From: CAMLHU01 sp039917855
Lineage (GTDB): Bacteria > Gemmatimonadota > Gemmatimonadetes > Gemmatimonadales > GWC2-71-9
Reading direction: 5' to 3'
Length of the DNA: 64,000 nt
Assembly (NCBI GenBank): GCA_039917855.1
Contig: JBDSIR010000098.1
Location: forward strand, 18,492-82,491
In this document: positions 52,990 to 60,802 of the stretch, piece after piece
How the letters are laid out: each line of letters begins with the position of its first letter
How positions within the stretch are numbered: the stretch's first letter is position 1
Notes under the pieces: generated by a model
Told to the model about the DNA's origin: nothing
The model's database searches: none
What the model saw: the letters and a program-made list of their open reading frames with translations, nothing else
Position numbers and translations under genes: made by a program

Positions 52990-53260
52990 GCAGGAAAGTT
53001 GGGCGGTCGGGCGGTCGGGCGGTAGGGCGGTCAGGCGGTCGGGCCGGCCGTTCGGAGGGGGAACTGCCTCAGCGTATGGGTTCGGCCTCAACTGGGAGAA
53101 ACGGAGCAACGAAGTCGCGGATCGATGATGTATGGTAACCGGCGCGGAGCTCCCCTTGAGACCACAAAGTCCCGTTATCCGTACCTCCGCTGTTCCGCGC
53201 CTCCCAGTTGAGGCCAAGCCCGTCCTGGTTGCGACGCTGGCCCACTTCCTATATTGAAAA
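52990..53260. repeat. Intergenic repeats and inverted-repeat element between apaG and CDGSH gene
   Basis: This 271-base divergent region holds an octamer array of GGGCGGTC type (53001-53046) next to apaG. It also holds an inverted repeat: GGCCTCAACTGGGAG at 53084-53098 and its exact reverse complement at 53201-53215. Similarity extends to about 35 bases per arm (53079-53115 and 53184-53220). The interior contains no gene. Close to the plus-strand gene is a promoter candidate (53229-53255). Confidence 0.75.
53229..53260 (+). promoter_or_regulatory. Candidate leaderless promoter of the CDGSH gene
   Basis: TATATT at 53250-53255 lies 5 bases before the ATG at 53261, the spacing expected when transcription starts on the A of the start codon. 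TTGCGA (53229-53234) is a possible -35 with a short 15-base spacer. No Shine-Dalgarno is present. A leaderless mRNA is therefore likely if this is the promoter. Confidence 0.5.
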
Positions 53261-53743
53261 ATGCCCAAGAAGCTCTATTCCACCCCCGAGATCGAGGTCT
53301 CCTGGGAGCCCGATCTCTGCATCCACTCCGGGCGCTGCGTGATGGGCTCGGCGCGGGTGTTCAATCCTCGGCGCCGGCCCTGGATCGAGCTCCAGCATGA
53401 ACCAGCGGAACGGATCCTGGGGATCGTGGCCAACTGCCCTTCGGGCGCGCTCAAGGCGCGGCGGTTGGGCGATGGGGAGAGGGGACGGAATGATGAGGGG
53501 ACCGACCCGCGCGTTGGCGGGACCGCGGAACAGTCCGGGCAGCCGCAGAGCAAGTCCGTCTCGATGCCGGTCATCACCGCGTCGAAGAATGGTCCCCTGC
53601 TGGTCGAGTTCGCCTGCGTGGTGAAGGACGCCGAGGGAAATGTGGTGCGGGAGATCCAGAAGGGGGCATTCTGTCGGTGCGGTCAGTCGAGCACGAAGCC
53701 GTTCTGCGATGGGACGCATCGCAAGGTCGGGTTCGTGGGGTGA
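53261..53743 (+). CDS. Fusion of 4Fe-4S mono-cluster domain and CDGSH iron-sulfur domain
   Basis: A 160-aa cytoplasmic iron-sulfur protein. Domain 1 (about 1-70) is the divergent 4Fe-4S mono-cluster type (cysteines in DLCIHSGRCVMGSARVF and VANCPSGALKAR). A linker of ~30 polar residues follows. Domain 2 (about 100-160) is a CDGSH domain with CRCGQSSTKPFCDGTH, the C-x-C...C...H 2Fe-2S site. The two-domain combination is known in bacteria; the role is probably redox or Fe-S handling. It is plus-strand, monocistronic, with convergent hairpin at its end. Confidence 0.92.
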   Translation: MPKKLYSTPEIEVSWEPDLCIHSGRCVMGSARVFNPRRRPWIELQHEPAERILGIVANCPSGALKARRLGDGERGRNDEGTDPRVGGTAEQSGQPQSKSVSMPVITASKNGPLLVEFACVVKDAEGNVVREIQKGAFCRCGQSSTKPFCDGTHRKVGFVG

Positions 53744-53823
53744 CCAGTGACCAGTAACCTGTGACCGGGCCGAGGGGGGAGGTCTAGGTGATGGGCCCGG
53801 TGACTGGTCACCGGTCACTGGGC
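53744..53823. terminator. Inverted repeat between convergent CDGSH and DCC genes
   Basis: Arms of CCAGTGACC-type units (53744-53771 and 53793-53823) pair at about 26 of 30 positions by eye, ending in GGGCC/GGCCC at the loop. It lies directly after the CDGSH stop and just before the DCC stop, so it can serve both strands. No T-run is seen. Confidence 0.55.
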
Positions 53824-53828
53824 ACCTG

Positions 53829-54296
53829 TCAAGGGAGAAATCGAACCCGCTCGTTGGGACTCGGCACCAAACACTCCGGCCCATTCCGCGTGAGCTTGTG
53901 GCGGTGGCGGGCGATCAGGTCGTAGAGGGGATCGCGCAGAACGCGCGGAATCAGCGCGGCAAGCCGCGCCACAACGGACCACCCCCCTCCGAGGTATCGT
54001 CCCACCGCCAACGCCGCCGCCGACCGTACCCGCACCACCTCGAGCGCCTTCTGCGCCTCATGCGCCTCCGGACTCCCTTCCACCCACACCACCGAATCCA
54101 CGTTAGCAAGCTCAGGATGCCGGGCGAGGATCGGGCGCGCCGTCTCCCCCTGCAGCGCCGCAAAGCGAAGGGTCCCCCGACGGTCACGCCGGAGGACCCA
54201 CTGGACGCTCGATGCGCAAAAGCCGCACGTGCCGTCGTAGAGGAGAAGCGTGGGCCGGTGGGCAAGCGGGCCGGTGGGCCAGGCGCTCCCCTCCAC
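53829..54296 (-). CDS. DCC-family (DUF393) thiol-disulfide oxidoreductase-like protein
   Basis: A 155-aa protein with the DCC motif region LLLYDGTCGFCASSVQWVLRRD. The CxxC pair (CGFC) suggests thiol-disulfide exchange. GTG at 54296 has AAGGAGG six bases upstream, which decides the start; the longer frame to 54368 is repeat sequence. Residues 6-14 (WPTGPLAHR) are encoded by GGCCGGTGGGC repeats, and a 16-base palindrome (53954-53969) in the 3' half encodes part of RLAALIPRV. The substrate is unknown. Confidence 0.85.
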   Translation of the reverse strand: MEGSAWPTGPLAHRPTLLLYDGTCGFCASSVQWVLRRDRRGTLRFAALQGETARPILARHPELANVDSVVWVEGSPEAHEAQKALEVVRVRSAAALAVGRYLGGGWSVVARLAALIPRVLRDPLYDLIARHRHKLTRNGPECLVPSPNERVRFLP

Positions 54297-54338
54297 GCGG
54301 CCCTCCTTGCCCACTGGCCCACTGGCCCTCTGGCCCAC
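54250..54338. repeat. Inverted GTGGGCC-type repeat pair across the DCC start
   Basis: Left arm 54250-54281 (GTGGGCCGGTGGGC units) and right arm 54309-54338 (GCCCACTGGCC units) are inverted copies of the same short unit that occurs inside folP. They surround the ribosome-binding site and start of the DCC gene, so a hairpin could mask translation initiation. Confidence 0.7.
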
Positions 54339-54754
54339 TACGGGTGGAGCTCCTCCGGCCCCTTCCAATCCATCCCCAGGATCACCGTCACGTCCACCCG
54401 CCGGGTCGAGTCGGGGAGCGACTCGATCTTCCCCATTCCCAGGAGCTTCCGGACCTCCTCGGCGCGCTCGCGGGAGCCACGGCGAAGCACCAGGCGGGTC
54501 GAGTCGGCGGTGGTGTCGGCGTTCCCGAAGAAGACCACGTCGATCCCCTTCCGGCGGAGCACGCGGGTCCCGACCCGCGCCAATCCCTGCTTCCCCGACG
54601 CGTTCAAGACCTCGACCTCGATCCGGTCGTCCCCCTCGGGGACGGGGTAGAGATGCCCGCTCACCCGGTCCGTGCGCCCCGCGCGGATCAGCATCGCGAC
54701 CGCCGCAAAGGCGACGAGCACACCGAGGACGGCGGTCGTACGGGAGCGGATCAC
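54338..54754 (-). CDS. Membrane-anchored LytR_C-domain protein
   Basis: A 138-aa protein: N-terminal membrane helix (about 5-24), short linker, then a LytR_C-type domain (about 42-130) with IEVEVLNASGKQGLARVGTR and VFFGNADTTADSTRLVLRRG, the conserved N-x-S/T-G and DT...T patterns. GTG at 54754 overlaps the YqeK-like stop as GTGA. LytR_C domains accompany cell-wall or ribosome-maturation genes in Actinobacteria and others; function unclear. It ends inside the repeat preceding the DCC gene. Confidence 0.85.
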   Translation of the reverse strand: MIRSRTTAVLGVLVAFAAVAMLIRAGRTDRVSGHLYPVPEGDDRIEVEVLNASGKQGLARVGTRVLRRKGIDVVFFGNADTTADSTRLVLRRGSRERAEEVRKLLGMGKIESLPDSTRRVDVTVILGMDWKGPEELHP

Positions 54755-55293
54755 TTGAGGGAGTTCCACAGGCGTCGGGTCGGTTCGAGAAGGGGCCAGC
54801 CGGAGCGTTCGGTCCACTGCACTCGGCGCGTCACCACATCGCGGAAGACGGCGTCGGGGTACTTGGGAAAACGCTTTGCCAGCGCGGCGCGCACCGGACG
54901 GTCGAATTTCCGTCCTGGGTCGAGAAAATCGGCGCAGTACAGCGCCTTGCCGGTCATTTTCCACTCCGCGCAGCCGACCGAGTGCCAGCGGACCGCGAGG
55001 AGGACCTCAGGATCGCGCCACGCTTTCGCATCCGCATCCGCTCGGTTCGCGGCTGCGGGTCCGTGCAGGAGCTCCTCATCCCAGTCGCACCCTGGCACCA
55101 GTCGTTGAAGTTCCTCGAGCGATGCATCGCGCAGGGCATCGTGCAGCCATCCCGCTCGACTCCATCGTTCCCGCTCGAGGGCCGGAAGTGCCATCGCCGC
55201 GCCCCACTGATCGAGGAGCGCGGCGACGCGTTGGATATGTTCGAGCCGCTTGGGGCTGACCACCGCCCAACTCGGGAGCTGGTCGACTGCCAC
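54751..55293 (-). CDS. yqeK: YqeK-like HD-domain phosphohydrolase
   Basis: About 180 aa. The HD-type pattern is RLEHIQRVAALLDQW, then AGWLHDALRD, LLHGPAAA, VRWHSVGCAEW and YCADFLDPGRKF, as in YqeK symmetrical Ap4A hydrolases usually encoded with nadD and rsfS. The frame is open to a TTG at 55323, but the first ten codons would come from a palindromic repeat (55302-55319). GTG at 55293 (MAVDQLPSWAVVSPKRL) is preferred; a later GTG is also possible. nadD and rsfS are not in the window. Confidence 0.8.
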   Translation of the reverse strand: MAVDQLPSWAVVSPKRLEHIQRVAALLDQWGAAMALPALERERWSRAGWLHDALRDASLEELQRLVPGCDWDEELLHGPAAANRADADAKAWRDPEVLLAVRWHSVGCAEWKMTGKALYCADFLDPGRKFDRPVRAALAKRFPKYPDAVFRDVVTRRVQWTERSGWPLLEPTRRLWNSLK

Positions 55294-55301
55294 GATGATC
55301 A

Positions 55302-55355
55302 GGCGCGGCAAGCCGCGCCGCAACGGAGCCGAGCGGGCCCGCGATTCATCGCGGG
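55302..55355. repeat. Two GC palindromes between panD and the YqeK-like gene
   Basis: CCCGCGAT-TC-ATCGCGGG (55338-55355) lies immediately after the panD stop, and GGCGCGGC-AA-GCCGCGCC (55302-55319) overlaps the extreme 5' frame of the YqeK-like gene. The second, with its flanks TCAG and CAACGGA, also occurs at 53951-53977 inside the DCC gene. A terminator or attenuator role for panD is possible. Confidence 0.6.
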
Positions 55356-55730
55356 TTAACGCTCGGCGCGGAGCTTCCCGCCGGGGATCCGGTTCTGGGC
55401 ATCGACGAAGATGACCTTCGGCACGTGGCGCCGGGCCTCGGCCTCGTCGAAGACGCCGTACGAGATGACGATGATCAGGTCGCCCGGAAGGCCCAGGCGC
55501 GCGGCCGCGCCGTTCAGCTGCATCACCCCCGAGCCGCGCAGGCCCGGGATGACGTAGGTGCTGAAGCGGTTGCCGTTGTTGACGTTCACGATCGCCACTT
55601 CCTCATGCACCACGAGGTCGGCGGCGTCGAGCAGGTCCTGGTCCACCGTGAGCGACCCCTCGTAATGGAGGTCGGCCGAAGTGATGGTGGCCCGGTGGAT
55701 CTTGGACTTCATGAGGTGACGCTGCATCAT
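55356..55730 (-). CDS. panD: Aspartate 1-decarboxylase PanD
   Basis: Pyruvoyl enzyme making beta-alanine for pantothenate. The self-cleavage site is Gly-Ser in LHYEGSLTVD (about residues 21-30). NNGNRFSTYVIPG and SYGVFDEAEA are further PanD motifs. The length is 124 aa. ATG at 55730 overlaps the panC stop; another ATG (MKSKIHRATITSAD) six codons in is the more usual family start and may be used. Confidence 0.95.
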   Translation of the reverse strand: MMQRHLMKSKIHRATITSADLHYEGSLTVDQDLLDAADLVVHEEVAIVNVNNGNRFSTYVIPGLRGSGVMQLNGAAARLGLPGDLIIVISYGVFDEAEARRHVPKVIFVDAQNRIPGGKLRAER

Positions 55731-56584
55731 GGGACTCCCTGTCCGTGGATCATGTTGTCGAGCAGACGGGTGGTCCCCACCCTGACAGCGACGCAGAGGA
55801 TCGTCCCTGCCCCGGCCGTCCCGGCCGGCGTGAGCCTCTCGGGCTCCACGGTCGCAATATAATCGACCCGGATCGGTGTTTCAGCGCGCGCGAGCGCAGC
55901 CTTCACCAGCGCCTCGAGGACGTTGACGTCCCGCTCGCCCTTTTTCCACGCCTGGTGCGCGGCGCGGAGGCCGGCACTGATCAGGGCGGCGTCCTTCCGC
56001 TGACCGGGGGTGAGGAACTGGTTCCGGCTGGAGAGCGCAAGGCCGTCAGGTTCGCGCACCGTCGGCACCATCACCAGCTCGACCGGGAAGTCGAGGTCCT
56101 TCACCAGCTTCCGCACCAGGGTGAACTGCTGGATGTCCTTCTGTCCGAATACGGCGACATCGGGCTGCACCAGGTGGAAGAGCTTCGCCACCACTGTCAG
56201 GACGCCGGTGAAGTGCCCGGGCCGCACCGCCCCCTCCCAATAGCTCGACGTCGGCCCCGAGCTGACGCGCGTTTCGGCCCCCTCGGGGTACATCGCGGCG
56301 ACGGTGGGGGCGAAGAGAAGATCGACCCCGCGTCGGTCGGCGAGGGTGCTGTCGCGCTCGAGGTCGCGGGGATACTTGGCGAGGTCCTCGGTGGCGCCGA
56401 ACTGGAGCGGATTGACGAACACCGACATCACGACGCGCCCGGCGCGCTTCCGCGCTTCGTCCACCAGGGCGAGGTGACCATCGTGCAACGCTCCCATGGT
56501 GGGGACGAAGCCGATGGCGCGGCCAGCGGCACGCTGCTCGCGGGTCCAGGCGCGGAGGCTCGGGATGTCGGAGATCTGGAGCAT
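55727..56584 (-). CDS. panC: Pantothenate synthetase PanC
   Basis: ATP-dependent condensation of pantoate and beta-alanine. PTMGALHDGHLALVDEAR (HxGH variant), SVFVNPLQFGATEDLAKYPR and FGQKDIQQF are hallmarks; KMSKS-like region SSRNQFL is present. The length is 285 aa. Near the C-terminus LTPAGTAGAGT is encoded by a GGCCGTCCC repeat (about 55805-55830). It is separated from panB by a 136-base gap holding a palindromic element, which may break the operon. Confidence 0.95.
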   Translation of the reverse strand: MLQISDIPSLRAWTREQRAAGRAIGFVPTMGALHDGHLALVDEARKRAGRVVMSVFVNPLQFGATEDLAKYPRDLERDSTLADRRGVDLLFAPTVAAMYPEGAETRVSSGPTSSYWEGAVRPGHFTGVLTVVAKLFHLVQPDVAVFGQKDIQQFTLVRKLVKDLDFPVELVMVPTVREPDGLALSSRNQFLTPGQRKDAALISAGLRAAHQAWKKGERDVNVLEALVKAALARAETPIRVDYIATVEPERLTPAGTAGAGTILCVAVRVGTTRLLDNMIHGQGVP

Positions 56585-56610
56585 GCTGGTCGCCTACAAG
56601 TTCCTCGAAT

Positions 56611-56712
56611 TGTCATCCCGAGCAGAGCGAGGGATCTTGCCCGCGTCGATCCGACCAGTGTTCACAGAGAGGGAGCGAGTACAGAAGATCCCTCGCTCTG
56701 CTCGGGATGACA
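56611..56712. mobile_element. MITE-like palindromic element, copy 3
   Basis: A 102-base element with perfect 27-base inverted ends (56611-56637 and 56686-56712), beginning TGTCATCCCGAGCAGAG. It lies between panB and panC. The terminal TGTCATCC(C/T)GAG matches the two elements at 41774 and 42033, but the interior differs. No target duplication is obvious by eye. As RNA it would form a very stable hairpin within a pan transcript. Confidence 0.75.
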
Positions 56713-56720
56713 GCCGCTCC

Positions 56721-57530
56721 TCAATCAAAACTGTGTTCCGCCCCCGGATACTTCCCCTCCCGCACATCCTTGGCGAAGTCCCCCGCCGCCTTCTTCACCT
56801 CATCGGTCATCGACGCGTAGGTCTTGAGGAACTTCGGCTTGAAGCCCTCGTTGAGCCCCAGCATATCGTGGAGCACCAGCACCTGCCCGTCGCAGTCGGG
56901 GCCGGCACCGATGCCGATGGTCGGCACTGCCAGCTTCTCGGTGACCCTCTTCGCCAGCGCGCGGGGGATCAGCTCGAGCACCATCGAGAAGACCCCCGCG
57001 TCTTCGATGAGGACCGCCTCGCTCATCAACCGCTCCGCCTGGGCGCTCTCCCGTCCCTGCACGCGGTAGCCACCGAGTTGGTGCACCGACTGCGGAGTGA
57101 GGCCAAGGTGGCCCATCACCGGGATACCGACATCGACGAGCGCCTTGATCACCGGCACCATCGCGCGGCCTCCTTCGAGCTTCACCGCGGTCGCCCCTGT
57201 TTCGGCCAGGACCCGTCCCGCGTTCCGGATAGCCTCGGGGACCGAGACCTGGTACGACAGGAACGGCATGTCGACCACGACCACCGCGTCGGGGGCGCCT
57301 TTCCGCACCGCCGTGGCGTGGTAGATCATCTGGTCCAGCGTGGCGCCGAGGGTGGTGTCGTTGCCGCCGAGCACCTGGTGCACCGAATCGCCGACGAGGA
57401 GGATGTCGACGTAGGGTGACAGGAGCCTGGCGAACAACGCGTCGTAGCAGGTGAGCATCACGAGCTTCCGCCCGGCGATGGTCGCGGCATGGATGTCGTG
57501 GATCGTCTTGACCCGGGTCTCAGCGCTCAT
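56721..57530 (-). CDS. panB: 3-methyl-2-oxobutanoate hydroxymethyltransferase PanB
   Basis: First committed step of pantothenate synthesis, using 5,10-methylene-THF. Motifs are MLTCYDALFARLL, VGDSVHQVLGGNDTT, MGHLGLTPQSVHQLGG and LGLNEGFKPKFLKTYA. At 269 aa it is normal. Its start lies 11 bases inside the folK end. The C-terminus ends 8 bases from the palindromic element. Confidence 0.96.
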   Translation of the reverse strand: MSAETRVKTIHDIHAATIAGRKLVMLTCYDALFARLLSPYVDILLVGDSVHQVLGGNDTTLGATLDQMIYHATAVRKGAPDAVVVVDMPFLSYQVSVPEAIRNAGRVLAETGATAVKLEGGRAMVPVIKALVDVGIPVMGHLGLTPQSVHQLGGYRVQGRESAQAERLMSEAVLIEDAGVFSMVLELIPRALAKRVTEKLAVPTIGIGAGPDCDGQVLVLHDMLGLNEGFKPKFLKTYASMTDEVKKAAGDFAKDVREGKYPGAEHSFD

Positions 57531-57942
57531 AGGCTTTCAGCTCCTTCAGCTCCCGTTTCCACCAGTCGCGGTCGGCCAGCCCAGGGTGCGGCAGGGTCAG
57601 TCCCGGTTCGTCCAGCTGGAGATCGCCGTAGCGCACCAGGTCGAGGTCGAGGGTCCGCGGGCCCCAGCGGTCGGGACCGCGCACCCTGCCGGTCTGCCGC
57701 TCGATCTCGAGGCACGCCTCGAGCAGGATGCGCGGCGGCAGGGTGGTCTCGAGCAGCACCATCTGATTCAGGTAGTGCGGCTGGGGAATATCGCCCAATG
57801 GGGCGGTCTCCTCCACGGTCGAGGTCCCCAGCGTCGTCGTGCCGGGGAGCGCCCCGAGACGTTCCCGCGCCCAGGCGAGGAACTCCTCCCGCTCGCCGAG
57901 GTTGCTGCCCAGCGCGATCCACGCGAGGGCGGTCGTGCTCAC
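57520..57942 (-). CDS. folK: 6-hydroxymethyl-dihydropterin pyrophosphokinase FolK
   Basis: Activates the pterin for FolP. It has the family start AWIALGSNLGEREEFL, then QPHYLNQMVLLET and GPDRWGPRTLDLDLVRYGDL with PHPGLADRDW at the end. The 140-aa size fits. GTG at 57942 overlaps the stop of the membrane methyl-accepting gene (GTGA), an unusual join between a signalling gene and folate synthesis. Confidence 0.95.
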   Translation of the reverse strand: MSTTALAWIALGSNLGEREEFLAWARERLGALPGTTTLGTSTVEETAPLGDIPQPHYLNQMVLLETTLPPRILLEACLEIERQTGRVRGPDRWGPRTLDLDLVRYGDLQLDEPGLTLPHPGLADRDWWKRELKELKAYER

Positions 57943-60017
57943 GTGCCGGCGGCGAAGTGGCGGGCAAGCGCCTGCAGGTACGTGGCGACCCCTTCGAGCT
58001 CGCGGATGGCGCGTTCCAGGTCGAACTGACCTTCGGCGGCCTCCGTGGCCTGGCGCGCGAGGGCGTTGGTCTCCTCGCGACTGCGGTAGGAGATCAGCGC
58101 CAGATCCTCGATCTGCTGACGGAGCTTGCGGAAGCTCACATCCTGCAATGCCGCGGCCTCGGCGATGCGCTGGGCGTACTGCCCCGCGCCCGAGGTGGAC
58201 TCGACGATGGCACCGAGGGCGCTGACCGCGGCACCCGAGAGCTCCTCGACCCCCTGCACCACCGCCTGCCCCTTCCGCATCTGCTCGGAGATCTCGGCCA
58301 CCGACCGCTGGATCTGCCCCACGAGCGTCCCCGCCTCGACCGACGACTGGGTGCTCTGCACCGCCAGCTGCCGGACCTCACCCGCGACGACGGCGAATCC
58401 CTTGCCATGCGCCCCGGCGCGGGCCGCCTCGATGGCGGCGTTGAGCGCGATGAGGTTGGTGAGGTCGGCGATCTCCTTGATCGACCCGATGAAGCCGGTG
58501 ATCTTGCGCGTCACGAGGCCGAGTTCGGTGACCTGGCGCGAACTGGCGGCCACGAACTCCTTCAACTGCACCAGTCGCTCGAGCGCGTCGCGGATGGAAT
58601 CGCGATTCTGCGCGGCGGTGGCGCTCGCCTCCATGCTGACCTGGTGTGCCTCGGCGCCGTCCTTGGAGATCTGGCGGGCCGCGGTGGCGAGCGTCTCAGT
58701 CGCCTCCAGGCCACCGACCACGAAGGCGTCCTGCTCGCCGAGCTGGCCTCGGATGGCGCGGGCCGCTTCGGCCACCTTGATGGCAGAGTCGCGGACCCCG
58801 TCCGTGGCGCGCGCGAGGGCGCGGACCTGCTTGCCGATCCGATCCACCGTCTCCATCAGAGGGCGGCGCAGTTCGGCGAGGTGCACCGCGGTGGCGAGTT
58901 GCTGCGCGAAGGCCTGGACCGTGGCCAGCTCCTTCGTCTTGTAGACATTCCGGTTGTGGTGCTCCACCTCGAGGAGTCCGACCGGTTCCTCCCCGAACAC
59001 CAGCGGGACCACCAGGCAGCTCTGGGCCCACGGGGAGGGAGCGTCGACCCGGTCGTCGCGCGAGGCGTCGCTGATGACCACCGGCTCCCCGGTCTCCAGC
59101 GCCAGAGTGCGCAGGGCGTCCCAGTTGGGCACGGCACCGCGGTCGGCGCGTCCCTCCGCCCCACGGTAGAGCAGCTCCGCCCGCCCGCCTTGGAATCGCA
59201 TCACGCGGAAGTCGCCCCAATCGAGGAGCCGGTTCGCCATGATCTCGATCTGGGAGCAGCTGTCCTCCAGCGAGGCGCTGGAGGAGACCTGGCGCTCGCG
59301 CATGTGGACTTTGCTCAGCTCCTCCGCGCCGATCGCCTCTTCCAGGATGGTCTTGGTGAGGAGGCCGAGGACGGCGAGCATCGCGAGCACCGTGGCCCAC
59401 CCGGGGGGAGCAAGGGCCACCATCGAGGCGGTGGTGACGACCGCGCCGGCCACCGTGAGGAGGTAGGAGACCACCTCATAACGGAGGATGAGGAGCCGCT
59501 CGTCGAGCAGCAGCTTCTGCCGGAGCAGGAGCGAGGCGTAAAAGAGGGTGCGACTGGTGAAGAGGTAGCCCCCCGCGAGCGCGAGTCCCGCCGGGAGGAA
59601 ATCAAGACTGAAGCTCTGGACGCCGGTGAGATCGCGCACGAAGGCGTACGCGCCGAACGCCGCGATGATGGCGAGCGCTTCGCGACCGGCGTTGATGAAG
59701 GCGAAGCGGGAGGGCTTCCGGTGCCAGGCCCAGTCGGCGAGGAAGGTGCCGAAGCCGGCGGCCAGCGCGACCGGCGCAGCGCCGACGAGCACCGCCCCGG
59801 TAAGGAGCGGGATCCCGATCTGGGTGAGGTAGGAGTACTTGCTGAGCGGGATCGGAAAGAGCCGGAGGACCGCGACCGCCACGATGAGCCCCAACGTGGC
59901 CAGTGGTCGATCGAGCCACGACGGGTCGACCGCACAGGTGGCGAGGGTGGCGAGCACGCCGGCCCATGCCACCATTCGGGGATAATGCGATACGATCGGT
60001 CGGACCGGGATCCTCAC
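57939..60017 (-). CDS. Methyl-accepting signalling protein with multi-TM and GAF domains
   Basis: A 692-aa receptor. The N-terminal ~215 residues hold about seven membrane helices with short loops and no large periplasmic domain. A GAF-type domain (about 235-390) contains FRVMRFQGGRAELLYRG and SCLVVPLVFGEEPVGLLEV. The MCP signalling domain has its hairpin tip at IADLTNLIALNAAIEAARAG, with heptads to the end and EEQ-type pairs that could be methylated. There is no HAMP. No other receptor is in the window, so it may feed the CheA cluster at 17841-35154. It shares codons with trpA and folK. Confidence 0.92.
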   Translation of the reverse strand: MRIPVRPIVSHYPRMVAWAGVLATLATCAVDPSWLDRPLATLGLIVAVAVLRLFPIPLSKYSYLTQIGIPLLTGAVLVGAAPVALAAGFGTFLADWAWHRKPSRFAFINAGREALAIIAAFGAYAFVRDLTGVQSFSLDFLPAGLALAGGYLFTSRTLFYASLLLRQKLLLDERLLILRYEVVSYLLTVAGAVVTTASMVALAPPGWATVLAMLAVLGLLTKTILEEAIGAEELSKVHMRERQVSSSASLEDSCSQIEIMANRLLDWGDFRVMRFQGGRAELLYRGAEGRADRGAVPNWDALRTLALETGEPVVISDASRDDRVDAPSPWAQSCLVVPLVFGEEPVGLLEVEHHNRNVYKTKELATVQAFAQQLATAVHLAELRRPLMETVDRIGKQVRALARATDGVRDSAIKVAEAARAIRGQLGEQDAFVVGGLEATETLATAARQISKDGAEAHQVSMEASATAAQNRDSIRDALERLVQLKEFVAASSRQVTELGLVTRKITGFIGSIKEIADLTNLIALNAAIEAARAGAHGKGFAVVAGEVRQLAVQSTQSSVEAGTLVGQIQRSVAEISEQMRKGQAVVQGVEELSGAAVSALGAIVESTSGAGQYAQRIAEAAALQDVSFRKLRQQIEDLALISYRSREETNALARQATEAAEGQFDLERAIRELEGVATYLQALARHFAAGT

Positions 60018-60802
60018 GCCGCCCTCTCATCGAGCGCGGCTCGGAGGCCGCGCAGGAATGCTTCAGCGCCCGCAGGCCCTTCACGCTCGAGCCGGTCCAC
60101 CAGGGCGCTGCCCACCACGACACCATCGGCCAGCCGGGCCACCTGCCGCGCCTGATCGGCGGTCGAGATGCCGAATCCGACCACGATCGGAAGATCGGTG
60201 GCCGCGCGCACTCGCGCTACCGTCTCCCCCAGGTCGGCGGCCACCGCGGCGCTCGCCCCCGTCACGCCCAGCCGGGCCACCACGTACACGAAGCCGCGCG
60301 CTCCAGCGAGCGTGGTGACGACCCGCGCCGCGGGCGTGGTCGGCGCCACCAGCCGGATGAGGTCGAGCGACGAGGCGGCGAGTGCCCCCTCGACCCCGGC
60401 GTCGGCGCCGGCGGGAAGGTCGGTCAGGAGGAGCCCCGCGATGCCCAGCTGGGTCGCGTCGCGAAGGAAGCGCGTGAGGCCATATCGGCGGACAGGATTG
60501 AAATAACTGAACAGCACCACCGGACGCTCGAGCCGCGCTTCGGCGACGAGCGCGAGGGTGCGTTCGAGGGTCATCCCCTGCTGCAGCGCGGTGAAGGTCG
60601 AGCGCTGGATGACCGGACCGTCGGCCAACGGGTCACTGAACGGCACCCCGACCTCGATGATGTCGCTGTGGGCCGCCGAGCGCCGCAAGGCATCGAGCGA
60701 CAGCTGGGGTGTCGGGTGGCCGGCGGTGAGATAGGGAATGAGCGCGGTGCGACCGCGGGCGCGGAGATCGCGCCACGCGGTGGAGAGCCGAAGATCAGAC
60801 AA
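60014..60802 (-). CDS. trpA: Tryptophan synthase alpha subunit TrpA
   Basis: Cleaves indole-3-glycerol phosphate to indole. Catalytic Glu and Asp are in IIEVGVPFSDPLADGPVIQ (about 48-66), with ALIPYLTAGHPT before and VVGFGISTADQARQVARLAD (in part) near the phosphate site. The length is 262 aa. No trpB is adjacent; instead trpA is overlapped by HD-GYP upstream and the membrane receptor downstream, so indole channelling would need trpB from elsewhere. Confidence 0.95.
   Translation of the reverse strand: MSDLRLSTAWRDLRARGRTALIPYLTAGHPTPQLSLDALRRSAAHSDIIEVGVPFSDPLADGPVIQRSTFTALQQGMTLERTLALVAEARLERPVVLFSYFNPVRRYGLTRFLRDATQLGIAGLLLTDLPAGADAGVEGALAASSLDLIRLVAPTTPAARVVTTLAGARGFVYVVARLGVTGASAAVAADLGETVARVRAATDLPIVVGFGISTADQARQVARLADGVVVGSALVDRLEREGPAGAEAFLRGLRAALDERAA

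Noticed and set aside
54297..54368. Longer start for the DCC gene
   Set aside because: The extra residues come from GTGGGCC repeats, and AAGGAGG lies correctly before the GTG at 54296.
57489..60155. Plus-strand open frame of 888 codons opposite folK and the receptor
   Set aside because: Composition-driven shadow with no recognisable motif.
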